From: Ipomoea triloba
Lineage: Eukaryota; Streptophyta; Magnoliopsida; Solanales; Convolvulaceae
Length of the DNA: 64,000 nt
Assembly (NCBI RefSeq): GCF_003576645.1
Contig: NC_044922.1
Span: 18,718,699-18,782,698, forward strand
Reading direction: 5' to 3'
The position numbers and the translations under genes were made by a program. The notes under the pieces were generated by a model. It ran no database searches. It worked only from the letters and a program-made list of their open reading frames with translations, and was not told the DNA's origin. This document shows, piece after piece, positions 11,035-22,700 of this stretch. Positions within the stretch are counted from its first letter, which is position 1, and each line of letters opens with the position of its first letter.

Positions 11035-12225
11035 TCCAACAATGGCAATTTGTTATCTCAACACATCTTCTAGGTTCAAGAGTTTCCAATCTTGAAAGCT
11101 CAACCAAACTTTTGCAATTGGGAATATACAACTCTTCAAGTCTTTTCTAAGTTTTGTATTTTTTCCAACGACCCACAATTTTTTGCAAAGAGTGCCTCCA
11201 AATTAAACTATAAGAGGAAGTTGTAGTAGTGCTCTTAGATTTTGCCAATCATCCAATATGAGACGTTTCAAATTAGAAAGATGAGAAAGACTGAAGGGTA
11301 AACTTTGAAGATAGCAACTTCCCCGGATAAATCTAAAAAAATCCAAAGAGGTCAAACTTCCAAGTTCCAAGAGCAATTTGTAAGCATTCATATATGCCAA
11401 TAGTTATAAGGGATATTCAAACTTCCAAGGTCAAGCTGTGCTATCGCAAGCATTCATAAGGATTCAACACTCATTAAGCACGAAAGCTCAACCAAACTTT
11501 TGCAGTCCACAATATACAAACTTTCAAGTCTTCTTAAGTTGGACATATCTGCTGTTTTTTTCTAATGACACACATGCATTGAGCCTATCCAAACTAGGTG
11601 GAAGTTTTAAAAGTGCTCCAAGATTTTGCAAATCTTCGAGGAAGAGGCTTCTCAAATTGGAGAGATGACAAAGGTCTAATGATAGGCTTTCAAGTTTCAA
11701 GATAGCAATTTCCGTTTAACTCTAAAGATTTCAAACTCCCAAGAGCAATTGGAAGATTTACTTGCTGCAATTTGTTGAAACTCCCCTTCAACCTTTCCAA
11801 AGAGCATAAATTCGCAGCTGAAGATGGAAAAAAAATCACTTTTGACTTGTTTTTCATGCTACTACTGAATCCTCAGTGTCTCCCACGTCCAAGGACTCTT
11901 TTCTCAAACATCCTAAAGAAAAGGGTAAATGTGAAATGGCAGTTTCTTTAGCAATTAATCTTCTTAGTTGCTCTAATTTTCCAACGTCAATTGGAAACTT
12001 CGCCAGATTTTGCAACCATATAACCCTAAGCACTCAAGTGATTTAACTTGAAAATGCTACTTGGAAGCACCTTCAATTTCTTACAATTACTAAAATCTAA
12101 CCCAACACGCCTCGATCTCCAAACTTCAATTCCAATTGATGGGGGCACCTTCACTAAATTTGAACACATTTTGAAGGATATTTTCTGAAGGTTCTGTGGT
12201 GTATTCTTAACACATTTTGAATAGT
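11035..12225 (-). pseudogene. TNL leucine-rich-repeat exon relic, copy 1
   Basis: The minus strand aligns throughout with exon 4 of TNL-1 and TNL-2. Segments match those encoding 'LSSLKSL..LPFSLSHLSNLKRL' repeats, CxSLVELSxL and the early 'GCSNLVKVHPSI' repeat. Several frameshifts and stops break the frame, and the longest open piece is about 65 codons (11203-11400). No NBS or C-terminal exon is joined to it. It is a decayed fragment of a fourth cluster member. Confidence 0.75.
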
Positions 12226-12356
12226 CTAAGCCCGTGATGACTTAGACTATTCAAAGTCAAGATAGGAAAATCAATTAATAAAATGCAATGACAAAGAAGA
12301 TGCATGGTTAGACTTTTTAACACAAGAATTCATAACCAACACTCAATTAATAATGG

Positions 12357-12425
12357 GTCACACTTGTGTGATGAGACCGACTCACGGATTCTTATTCGTG
12401 AGACGGGTTGAGTCGGGTCGAATTA
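12357..12425. repeat. left half of a GAGACGG MITE, interrupted by plastid DNA
   Basis: The sequence cttgtgtgatgagaccgact, with the following gacgggttgagtcgggtc, matches the left end of the element at 553-1509. The expected interior ('caaatgtcat...') starts and is then replaced at about 12446 by plastid ycf2 sequence. The interior resumes ('gtaatactaatcaa') after the ycf2 piece. The plastid fragment therefore landed inside a MITE. An identical copy of this half lies at 14059-14127. Confidence 0.6.
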
Positions 12426-12445
12426 ACATACAAATGTCATATTTA

Positions 12446-12580
12446 TTGTTATTGCTTTGACTCATATTATCTAAAAAGTGGATCCCGCTCTCATAGCTCC
12501 GAACAAATTCAATACGTGCATTAAGTTACGAAGGCTTCTTATTCCACAACAACGAAAGTACTTTTTCACTCTTTCATATA
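12446..12580 (+). pseudogene. ycf2: short ycf2 fragment (NUPT), first copy
   Basis: This matches the last 135 bases of the longer ycf2 fragment (15253-15387), ending at the same junction 'cactctttcatata|gggctaaaac'. It has several differences, for example ctttgactcatattatctaa against cttcgactcatattccccaa. A copy identical to this one is at 14148-14282. It may represent a shorter, older state of the same insertion, or another haplotype joined by the assembler. Confidence 0.7.
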
Positions 12581-12605
12581 GGGCTAAAACGTAATACTAA
12601 TCAAN

Positions 12606-14282
12606 TTGGTTTTCGTTGGAAACCAAATGTTTCTCTGATTTATGAAGTCGGAAACCAGATTATCTAGTTTCTAGATTCGGAAACCAGGTTTTTTTTTTTC
12701 TTTTTACTTTTTATTTTTTATACAACTCTTCAACTCTCCAACAATGGCAATTTGTTATCTCAACACATCTTCTAGGTTCAAGAGTTTCCAATCTTGAAAG
12801 CTCAACCAAACTTTTGCAATTGGGAATATACAACTCTTCAAGTCTTTTCTAAGTTTTGTATTTTTTCCAACGACCCACAATTTTTTGCAAAGAGTGCCTC
12901 CAAATTAAACTATAAGAGGAAGTTGTAGTAGTGCTCTTAGATTTTGCCAATCATCCAATATGAGACGTTTCAAATTAGAAAGATGAGAAAGACTGAAGGG
13001 TAAACTTTGAAGATAGCAACTTCCCCGGATAAATCTAAAAAAATCCAAAGAGGTCAAACTTCCAAGTTCCAAGAGCAATTTGTAAGCATTCATATATGCC
13101 AATAGTTATAAGGGATATTCAAACTTCCAAGGTCAAGCTGTGCTATCGCAAGCATTCATAAGGATTCAACACTCATTAAGCACGAAAGCTCAACCAAACT
13201 TTTGCAGTCCACAATATACAAACTTTCAAGTCTTCTTAAGTTGGACATATCTGCTGTTTTTTTCTAATGACACACATGCATTGAGCCTATCCAAACTAGG
13301 TGGAAGTTTTAAAAGTGCTCCAAGATTTTGCAAATCTTCGAGGAAGAGGCTTCTCAAATTGGAGAGATGACAAAGGTCTAATGATAGGCTTTCAAGTTTC
13401 AAGATAGCAATTTCCGTTTAACTCTAAAGATTTCAAACTCCCAAGAGCAATTGGAAGATTTACTTGCTGCAATTTGTTGAAACTCCCCTTCAACCTTTCC
13501 AAAGAGCATAAATTCGCAGCTGAAGATGGAAAAAAAATCACTTTTGACTTGTTTTTCATGCTACTACTGAATCCTCAGTGTCTCCCACGTCCAAGGACTC
13601 TTTTCTCAAACATCCTAAAGAAAAGGGTAAATGTGAAATGGCAGTTTCTTTAGCAATTAATCTTCTTAGTTGCTCTAATTTTCCAACGTCAATTGGAAAC
13701 TTCGCCAGATTTTGCAACCATATAACCCTAAGCACTCAAGTGATTTAACTTGAAAATGCTACTTGGAAGCACCTTCAATTTCTTACAATTACTAAAATCT
13801 AACCCAACACGCCTCGATCTCCAAACTTCAATTCCAATTGATGGGGGCACCTTCACTAAATTTGAACACATTTTGAAGGATATTTTCTGAAGGTTCTGTG
13901 GTGTATTCTTAACACATTTTGAATAGTCTAAGCCCGTGATGACTTAGACTATTCAAAGTCAAGATAGGAAAATCAATTAATAAAATGCAATGACAAAGAA
14001 GATGCATGGTTAGACTTTTTAACACAAGAATTCATAACCAACACTCAATTAATAATGGGTCACACTTGTGTGATGAGACCGACTCACGGATTCTTATTCG
14101 TGAGACGGGTTGAGTCGGGTCGAATTAACATACAAATGTCATATTTATTGTTATTGCTTTGACTCATATTATCTAAAAAGTGGATCCCGCTCTCATAGCT
14201 CCGAACAAATTCAATACGTGCATTAAGTTACGAAGGCTTCTTATTCCACAACAACGAAAGTACTTTTTCACTCTTTCATATA
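12606..14282. repeat. long direct duplication, copy 2
   Basis: Same sequence as 10904-12580. It contains a second copy of the LRR relic, the half MITE and the short ycf2 end. It is bounded on both sides by a single N and is best read as redundant assembly sequence. Confidence 0.85.
12737..13927 (-). pseudogene. TNL leucine-rich-repeat exon relic, copy 2
   Basis: Duplicate of the relic at 11035-12225 with the same breaks. It should not be counted as an independent gene relic. Confidence 0.7.
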
Positions 14283-14283
14283 N

Positions 14284-15387
14284 TTCCCATCAATCGAATC
14301 GCTTTTTCTATAAATACGAGACATCTAAGTCATACAAGTAAAGAGATCTATTCATTGATAAGAAAAAGAAAAAACGTGAACGGGGATTGGATTGATGATA
14401 AAATAGAATCCTGGGTCGCGAACAGTGATTCGATTCATGAGGAAGAAAGAAAATTCTTGGTTCAGCTCTCCGCCTTAACGACAGAAAAAAGAATTCTATT
14501 GAGTCTGACTCATAGTGATCATTTATCAAAGAATGACTCTGGTTATCAAATGATTGAACAACCGGGAGCAATTTACTTACGATACTTGGTTGACATTCAT
14601 CAAAAGCATCTAATGAATTATGAGTTCAATATATCCTGTTTAGCAGAAAGACGGATATTCCTTGCTCATTATCAGACAATCACTTATTCACAAACTTCGT
14701 CTGGGGCTAATAGTTTTCATTTCCCATCTCATGGAAAACCTTTTTCGCTCCGCTTAGCCTTATCCCCCTCTAGGGGTATTTTAGTGATAGGTTCTATAGG
14801 AACTGGACGATCCTATTTGGTCAAATACCTAGCGACAAACTCCTATGTTCCTTTCATTACGGTATTTCTTAACAAGTTACTGGATAAGAAGCCTAAATTT
14901 ATTGCTGATATCGATATTGATGATAGTGACAATATTGATGCTAGTGACGATATCGATATTGATGATAGTGACAATATTGATGCTAGTGACGATATCGATC
15001 GTGACCTTGATACGGAGCTGGAACTGCTAACTTGGATGAATGCGCTAACTATGGATAAGGAGATGATGGCGGAAATAAACCGATTGTCTATCACCCTTCA
15101 ATTCGAATTAGCAAGAGCAATGTCTCCTTGCATAATATGGATCCCAAACATTCATGATCTGGATGTGAATGAGTCGAATTACTTATCCCTCGGTCTATTA
15201 GTGAACCATCTCTCCAGGGATTGTGAAAGATGTTCTACTAGAAATATTCTTGTTATTGCTTCGACTCATATTCCCCAAAAAGTGGATCCCGCTCTCATAG
15301 CTCCGAACAAATTCAATACGTGCATTAAGTTACGAAGGCTTCTTATTCCACAACAACGAAAGTACTTTTTCACTCTTTCATATAGGG
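14284..15387 (+). pseudogene. ycf2: plastid ycf2 fragment in nuclear DNA (NUPT)
   Basis: An open frame from 14286 to the junction near 15387 encodes an internal part of the plastid Ycf2 protein. It includes the Walker-A-like [15 protein letters not shown], the Asp-rich [14 protein letters not shown] segment and the conserved [20 protein letters not shown] and [15 protein letters not shown] segments. Ycf2 belongs to the AAA-type plastid import-motor complex. The frame is unbroken, so the transfer is fairly recent, but the fragment has no start and ends at TLSY, where nuclear MITE sequence takes over. The 42-nt Asp-rich unit is present twice. The left end is a single N, so its true extent is unknown. 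It is not a functional gene here. Confidence 0.9.
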
Positions 15388-15510
15388 CTAAAACGTAATA
15401 CTAATCAAGAATAAAATATTTGTTACTTAAAATGTAATACTTTTTGTATTTTGATGTAAAAGTATTATATTTTCCATCAAAAGTATTACATTTTCCATAA
15501 TAAGTAATGT
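15388..15510. repeat. right part of the interrupted GAGACGG MITE
   Basis: Directly after the ycf2 junction the sequence 'aacgtaatactaatcaagaataaaatatttgttacttaaaatgtaatac' follows the interior of the MITEs at 553-1509 and 33515-33850. The outer right terminal repeat is not present here. Confidence 0.5.
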
Positions 15511-15528
15511 TAGAAAGTAACTCAATGG

Positions 15529-15625
15529 GGTAACTCAAGTGTCAAGTGAGGTCTCTTTGTGGGGAAGAATTTTGGGAGAACCTGGGTTCGATGCCTCACG
15601 GACCAAGAAAGACCATATGTAATAC
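15529..15625 (+). mobile_element. tRNA-derived SINE head, family 1
   Basis: The head caatggggtaactcaagtgt carries an A-box-like motif. 38 bases further on, gggttcgatgcc is a B-box match (GGTTCGANNCC). The head aligns with the complete SINE at 47789-47986 (minus strand), but the body diverges after 'cctcacggacc'. Confidence 0.65.
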
Positions 15626-15664
15626 TATTACATTTTGCACTGTGGACCTTATTTTTTTTTGAGT

Positions 15665-15792
15665 ACCTGTTACAATGCAGTATTTGTTCATAACTACTTT
15701 CTCAACCTACTGAAGCAAAAAGAGACAGTAGCGCCTCCACTAAGGCTCGAACTCATCCCCTTCCACATGGGGTACAACCGGGTGCCACTTGT
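15665..15792 (-). mobile_element. SINE, family 2
   Basis: On the minus strand it reads cacccggttgt, then gagttcgagccttagtggag (B-box region), then the body gcttcagtaggttgagaaag and a tail ending in cattgtaacagg. The same order occurs at 20764-20894 on the plus strand and partly at 38826-38915. Confidence 0.6.
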
Positions 15793-16024
15793 ACACACAC
15801 AATAATTAAATATGAAATTTATAGAAATTTCTAAGTAAATTAATAAAACTTTTTCCGATTATAATCTTTTAACTTTTTATTTTAAGGAAAAAACTTGTGA
15901 GATGTTCGTGTGAGACGAGTGTGATTAGGAAAAAAATATAGTATTTATACTGAAAATGTAATACTTGTTGAAAAATAGCATAAATGACATTTTAAGTGGT
16001 TATTTATTTTTGGTTCTCATGAAC

Positions 16025-16329
16025 CAGTTCTTATACCGTGGACCATGGTCCACAATGAGTCATGGTTGATACTGCAGTTGTGTTGAAAGGATACTGCAGT
16101 TGTATTGAAAGGGAACTGCAGTTGCGCGGAACAGAGGCCGTGTCATCCATCTGGAACTGCAGTTGTGTTGAACGGATACTGCAGTTGTGTTGAACGGATG
16201 AACGACCTCTGTTTCGTGCAACTGCAGTTTCCTTTCAACACAACTGTAGTATCTTTTCAACACAACTGGAGTATCCGTTAAATACAACTGCAGTATCATC
16301 TATGATCATGGTCCACAGTATAATTTGCG
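16025..16329. mobile_element. fold-back MITE with internal minisatellite and 9-bp target duplication
   Basis: The ends are imperfect inverted repeats (..ttataccgtggaccatg and the inverse of cgcaaattatactgtggacc). The 9-bp repeat ctcatgaac lies at 16016-16024 and 16330-16338. Inside, a unit close to atactgcagttgtgttgaa repeats several times, in direct orientation on the left arm and inverted on the right. A truncated relative is at 51006-51108. The 9-bp duplication suggests Mutator-like mobilisation. No protein is encoded. Confidence 0.8.
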
Positions 16330-16331
16330 CT

Positions 16332-16545
16332 CATGAACGCTAATGGCGAGTGGATGGATGGTTTTACGGGTAAGGCAATGTTTGGAGATGCATCCCTAAT
16401 TGAAGCTGAAGCTTATTGTTAAGGGCTTGGAAGAAAGGTGTCCGGGATATAGAAATCCAATTCGATGTTATGAATGTGATGAAGTGGATCCGGGAGAGAG
16501 CTGACCTGAGAGGACCCATTCGAGCTTACATTGAGGATATGATGT
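16332..16545 (+). pseudogene. LINE-type RNase H domain relic
   Basis: Two frames carry pieces of one protein: NANGEWMDGFTGKAMFGDA and SLIEAEAYC, then, after a stop/frameshift, AWKKGVRDIEIQFD and VMKWIRERADLRGP. This order (G..GF.G, AEA, a D in the third strand) is that of the RNase H domain found at the end of plant LINE polyproteins. No reverse transcriptase is next to it. Confidence 0.55.
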
Positions 16546-16785
16546 TTAGTTATTTATTTATTTTTACTTGCATTTCAAAATTCAATTATTTACGAAAATA
16601 TTATCGCTTTTTGTTTTAAAAAATAATATTTCTAATCTAATCCATTAGAGGCCTAAGAATTGTCATAACTGATCCTCTTACTTAAGGCTGCAGAGCGTGT
16701 TGGGGAATCAAGTACAACTTTATTATAATTGTAAAGTAGGTTTAGGTTTACGTACAAATTACAACATCATTATTTACCACACTAG

Positions 16786-19700
16786 CTAATAATGTTCATC
16801 TTCATTATCCCAACAAAAGCACTTGAGTAGAAACTCCCAAATGCAACATCTTGTGTGTCTTCTCCTACCCCTACCATTCTGCTCGTCACCTGTTGAATCC
16901 GCAACAGTTTCTATCATTAATCTATTTTCTTCATTTTGGAGACTACTTAAAGATCCATCTGTTGCTGTTTCCTCAAATTCCAGGAGTCCCCTTGTGGATG
17001 GAAAGAAACGCACTTCCTCCTCTCTGTTTCTATATATTTCAAATAGACAAACTGTCTGCAAAGGACAGAATTCTGCATAAACCTCCAATACTTGTGCAAT
17101 CACTGTTGGGACCTCAAATTCAATTTTGTCATATCCATTGATCTGAATATATTTGGGTTCCTTTACAATCCAAGCACCAGTGGTTTTGCTTCTCACCCTC
17201 ACTCGAACTCCATTATAGCGATTTTGTTCATTTTCACTGATAATGAGTTTTAAGGATTCAAACCCCAAACAAGTTGGAATATTGCAAAATACTAAAGTTC
17301 CCCATACTTGAAGCCAAATCTTGACACTATCACCTTCGTAACGTGCCTACATTATGGAATACCAAATCACATTATAGTACTACTAAAACACCAAATCATC
17401 AAAGACGACAAAGTGATAGATAGAGATCAAGCTAACGGAATGAACATAACTAACCTTGAACCACTTTTCAGTCGAAGAAATACTCAAAGCACTGCAATTT
17501 GTTATCTCAAGATTTCGTAAGGATTCGAGATTTTTCAGCCCTGGAAGCTCAACCAAACTTTTGCAATTGCGAATATTCAACTCTTCTAGACTTTTCAAGT
17601 TTGATATGTCTGCAACTCTTTCTAAACGGACACAATTTTTTATAGAGAGTTCCTCCAAACTAGGAGGAAGTTGTAGGAGTGCTCTAAGATTTTGCAAATC
17701 CTCCAAGTTGAGGCTTTTCAAATTGGAAAGATGACAAAGGTTGAATGGTAAGGTTTGAAGAGAGCAATTTCCATTCAAATCTAAATATGTTGACAAGGAA
17801 AAATCTCCATCTCCATCTCCAACAGTGATCGAAAGGTCTACTTCTTGCAAATAGTTGTAAGAAGTAATCAAAGCATTGCAACTTGCTAAGTCAAGCACTT
17901 CTAAGGATTCAAGACACGCAAGGCCTGGAAGCTCAACCAAACTTTTACAGTTGGGAATGTATAACCCTTTGAGTCTTCTCAAGTTTGATATATAAGCAAC
18001 TTTTTCCAATGAGACACAATTTTCTGCAGAGAGTTCCTCCAAATTAGGAGGGAGTTCTGGAAGTGCTCTAAGATTTTGCAAATTGTCCAATCTGAGGCTT
18101 TTCAAATTAGAAAGATGACAAAGGGTGAAGGGTAAGTTTTGAAGATAGCAACTTCCTGATAAATCTAAATGTGCCAATGAGGTCAAACTCCCCAGAGCAA
18201 TTGGAAGATCTACTTCATGGAGATAGTTGTTAGGCATACTTAGACTTTCCAATGAGCATAAATTGGCAACTGAAGGTGGAAAAAAACCGAGAGGATTACG
18301 AGTTCTTTTTGACCACAAATGAGGTGATAAGATGCCAAGAAGTTGAGATTTTGATTCCAGTGGTAGTAAACCCTTTTGCTCTCCCAGGCGTAGGACCTCT
18401 AGATTTCTCAAACATCCTAAAGAAAAGGGTAGGTGTGAGATAGCAGTTCTTTGAGCATATAACCCTCTTAGTTGCTCTAATTTTCCCAAGTCAATTGGAA
18501 GCTCCTCCAGTTTTTCACAACCATTTAAAATTAAGAACTCAAGGGACCTTAACTTGCAAATGCTACTGGGAAGCACCTTCAGTTTCTTGCAACTACTAAA
18601 ATGTAACTCCACAAGGCTCTCCAGACTTCCAATTGATGGGTGCACTTTGACTAAATTTGAACAATTTATAAAAAATATTTTTTGAAGACTCTGTGCTCCA
18701 GTGAAATCCAATGTTTTCTTAAGTTGTTCACAACCATCAAGCTTTAAAATCTTCAAGCATCTAAAATACTGTTGAAATAAAGTAGAGGAATTTAATCAAT
18801 TTAATTCTATTTTTTTCTGTACTTGGTAAAAGTTCTTAAGAAATAAATATGTAATGTTAAAATAATCATTAAACATACTAACCTGCATATTGGGTTGAAA
18901 CTCTTCGATATTGCTATCTTGCACGTCTAACTCAACAAGTTTCCCAAAACAAGAATTAGATGGTATGTGACTCAAATGGCAATTATACAACCTAAACAAC
19001 CTAAGCTCATTGGATAAATATTCAAAAGATCCATTGAGACATACTCCATCCAATATGAGTATTCGTAACTTTACCATCCTTGTGAATAGTTTGGTATTCA
19101 AAGGCACATACTTTAACATGTTAGAATTTACAATCATACCTTCAATTGCTTCCGTGCCCTAATTTTAAACAAAAAGCATATTATGTAACAATATCTTATA
19201 CATTCAAAAATCTTTCGTACTTTAATAAAACTAAGTATTGCAAGTAAATGAATTAACTAGAATAACTCTAGTGCAAAGGATATATCTTACCTTGTTGTCT
19301 TGGAGAACATCAAAGACATCCTTTGGGTCCATCAATCTACTTCGTTTGCCAGGTTCTCGTGGAGATTCTTTTCTAACAATTTCTCTTCCCATATCCTGGA
19401 CTAAATCATGCATCTCAAGTCTTCCAACTTTTCCAATCTGATCTATTGTTAACAAGCATTTTTCTGCCAAAGTTCTAATTCCACTTTCAGCATAAAAACC
19501 ACAAGCTTCCAATATCATAGCAGTGTCGTTTTTGTCATGCCCATTGAAAAAACTAGCAATATCGAGAAAGATGTTTTGAGTATCATCATCAAGTGCATCA
19601 TAGCTAATTTTAAGAATTTCTTGAACTTCGCCATGAGGTATCTTTTTTAATTTCTCAATGTCATCCCTCCATTCTTGCACTGATTTTCCATGTAAATGAG

Positions 19701-22700
19701 AACCTATGACTTTAAGTGCTAATGGAAGTCCATTAGTATAACCAGCTACTTTTTTGGATAGTTCAACATAACCCTCTAATGGTATAGGATCATCAAAGGC
19801 ATGCCAACTAAAGAGCTCCAAAGATTCATTAGTGCTTAACATGTCAACCTTGTACTTCTCGTGTGTTCCAAGGTTACTCAACAAATGAATATCTCTAGTT
19901 GTCATGATAATTATGCTACCTGAACCAAACCAATCCCGTTGCCCTGCTAATGATTCTAGCTGAGTTATATGATCTATGTCATCAAGAACAATAATAATTT
20001 TTTTTGATCGCAATCTTTCTTTGATCAAACTTATTCCTCTATCAACATTATCTATTTCAAATTTCTTTCTCTTGAGTGTTTCACAAAGAAGTTTCTCTTG
20101 TAAACGAACTAAACCATTGTGTCGTCTCTCAGAAACTTCTGATCTAATGTTTGCTATAAAACAACTACCTTCAAACCTTTGAAAACTCAAGTTATATAAG
20201 GCTTTAGCAAGAGTTGTTTTTCCAACACCACCCATACCAAAAATTCCAATCATCTTGACATCATTATTTGTTTGACTTTGTAATAAATGATGTATATCTC
20301 TAACACGAGAATCAATTCCAACAGGGTACTTTGCAACATTCATGTATGTATGATTCACTTCCCTTAATACCTCTTCAGTAATTTTCTTGATGAACTTTGA
20401 CTCAAATCTGATCACATTCAAATTTATTAAATGAATGTCAATTTAAATCGTTACTAAGAAACCAAATTGAACACATGATACAATATTGTAATTTTGTCCA
20501 TAAGACATATATGTTTTTAGCCTCTAAATTATATGTGATTTCAATATTCTTGGAATAAGTACCCCTTAAGTGAACGGAAAATTATTTGGTGGACCCGGTA
20601 CTTAGGTCTAAAATACAGAATTTACATACTGAATATTCATAATTTACATGCTTAATATAATGTTCAACAATTCAAATTGTGAATATTCAATATCTAAATT
20701 GTAATTTACATACTAAATGTTCACAATTCAAATTGTGAACATATATTCAATATGTAAATTGTGAAGTGGTCTAGTGGCACCCGATTGCACCCTCACATGA
20801 GAGGAGGTAGGTGGGTTCGAGTCTCAGTGGAGGCAATTAGTTGAGAAAGTAGCTATAAACAGATACTACATTGTAACAGAGTCAATAGTATTAAAAAAAT
20901 TGTGAACATTTAGTGTGTAAATTTTTTATTTTGAACACGAGTTCACCTTGCAAGGTGGACCGGAGTCCATGGTATAAGTATTGTTAAATGAACCATGTTG
21001 CACAATAAAATGAATGCTTAATAAAAAAATGGTAAAATTACATGTTCAAAATAAGTAGAAAATAACTTCAGTTTCACATACAATTAACAATAAATTATTA
21101 ATTTGTTTAGAATTTTATATCTATTAATTATATTTTGTTCTAACAATCTTCTAGCCTTTAAAAATTCACGGTGACAAAAATGTAAATATTTGAATAAGAA
21201 TTCGCGCCCATTACTCACTAATACAGTCACCGTTTGAAAAAAAAATGTGGATAGTTTCCGTGACCGTTTCTTTAACAAACGGGTCGCAGAAACTGAATAT
21301 TAAAATAATAATATACTTTCTACGATCCTTCCTCTTGGAACAGTAGCAGAGAGTTAATTAAAAACCTAGGGATCGTGATCGTCTACAGTGCTCTCCTTCT
21401 CCACACTGCTCTTCGTCTCTCCAAAGCTTTCCTTCTCCACACCGTCGACGACATCACCGCCACCGCAACCTCCACGACACCGCTATTGCAGCGAAGCTCT
21501 ATCGCCACCACTATTATTGCAGCGAAGCTCCACCGTCGACACCCCTACCGCGCTCCACTGCCAACCCAAAGCCTGCCTCAGCCACCGCTAACCCAACGCT
21601 ACCACAGGACGCGAACCACTGCCACCCGCTCGCCTATGTCTATCTGGTTGGTTTTTTTAATATTTAAATTGTTGAAAGTATGGTTTTATTATTATTTTGA
21701 TAAATATTATATTTGATGAATTTTTAGAAATTTTACTTCGAATTTGTATTAATTTTTGATTATTTTTATTATTATATCTTGAATTGTTAAAGAATATGAA
21801 TTTTGGTAAATATATGTATAAATTTGTTGTTTTTTTGTGCTTATATATTAATGTGTGTATGCTATGTTTTTGAATTTTTTTTGAATTTTTATTTCAAATT
21901 TTATTAGTTTTTAGGATGAATTATTGCTATTAAATATTAAAATGTGCATACCTATAGTGCTTGATGAGTTATGCATACTTTGATTATATGTTATTTATTT
22001 ACTTATTTTCATGAATTAAGTGCTTTGATTACAAATTAGGTTTTTTGATGAATTAGGTAGCTAGTTTGATAAATTAGGTATTTGATTAGTTAGGTATATA
22101 TTGAATATGAATTATTTTGTTTGATGAATTATTAGATTGAATATGATGAGTTAGGTATACTTTGATTATACATTAGATATTTTAATTACGAATTCGGTAA
22201 TTTGGTTTCAATTCAAATCACCTAATATCATTTATAAATGCGTCCATCATCGAGTATTCATATCTCCACAGTACTTAGAGTAGCATTCTATGAATTGATA
22301 GATATGGATCAGAGTTGGATATATGAAAAACACACTACATTCAAATATATGCAAGGAGTTCACGAGTTTATAAAATATGCTGAAGAAAACAGAAGTAAAA
22401 AGGCGGAAAACTTTATTGTATGTCCGTGTTGTGATTATAAAAATTTCAGAAGATATCGTAGTTTTGATCAAGTGAAGAGCCACTTGATACGTCGTGATTT
22501 TAAGGAAGGGTATGATCAATAGATATGGCATGGCGAAAGCTTACTTCCTAATACAAGTGCAAGTAAGAAACTCATATAGATAGTGAAACTCATGCAGACG
22601 CTGAAACTTAAGCAAATAGTCAATTGGACGAGTTAGGAATATCAATGGGAAGCCATGCAAAGTATGTATGAAAATTAAATTAAAATTTTAGTGTGATATT

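Larger units (their letters stand above)
10904..12580. repeat. long direct duplication, copy 1
   Basis: It appears identical to 12606-14282 (offset 1702) wherever I compared it. The two copies are separated by 24 bases and a single N at 12605, and copy 2 is itself followed by an N at 14283. Perfect identity with Ns at both borders suggests overlapping contigs placed end to end, not a real tandem duplication. Confidence 0.85.

Noticed and set aside
12446..15387. ycf2 as a functional gene
   Set aside because: Only an internal fragment is present, without start or end, inside nuclear MITE sequence.
22247..22531. Minus-strand 94-codon frame over the CACTA domain
   Set aside because: It is the shadow of the plus-strand transposase-associated domain, which has recognisable conserved residues.
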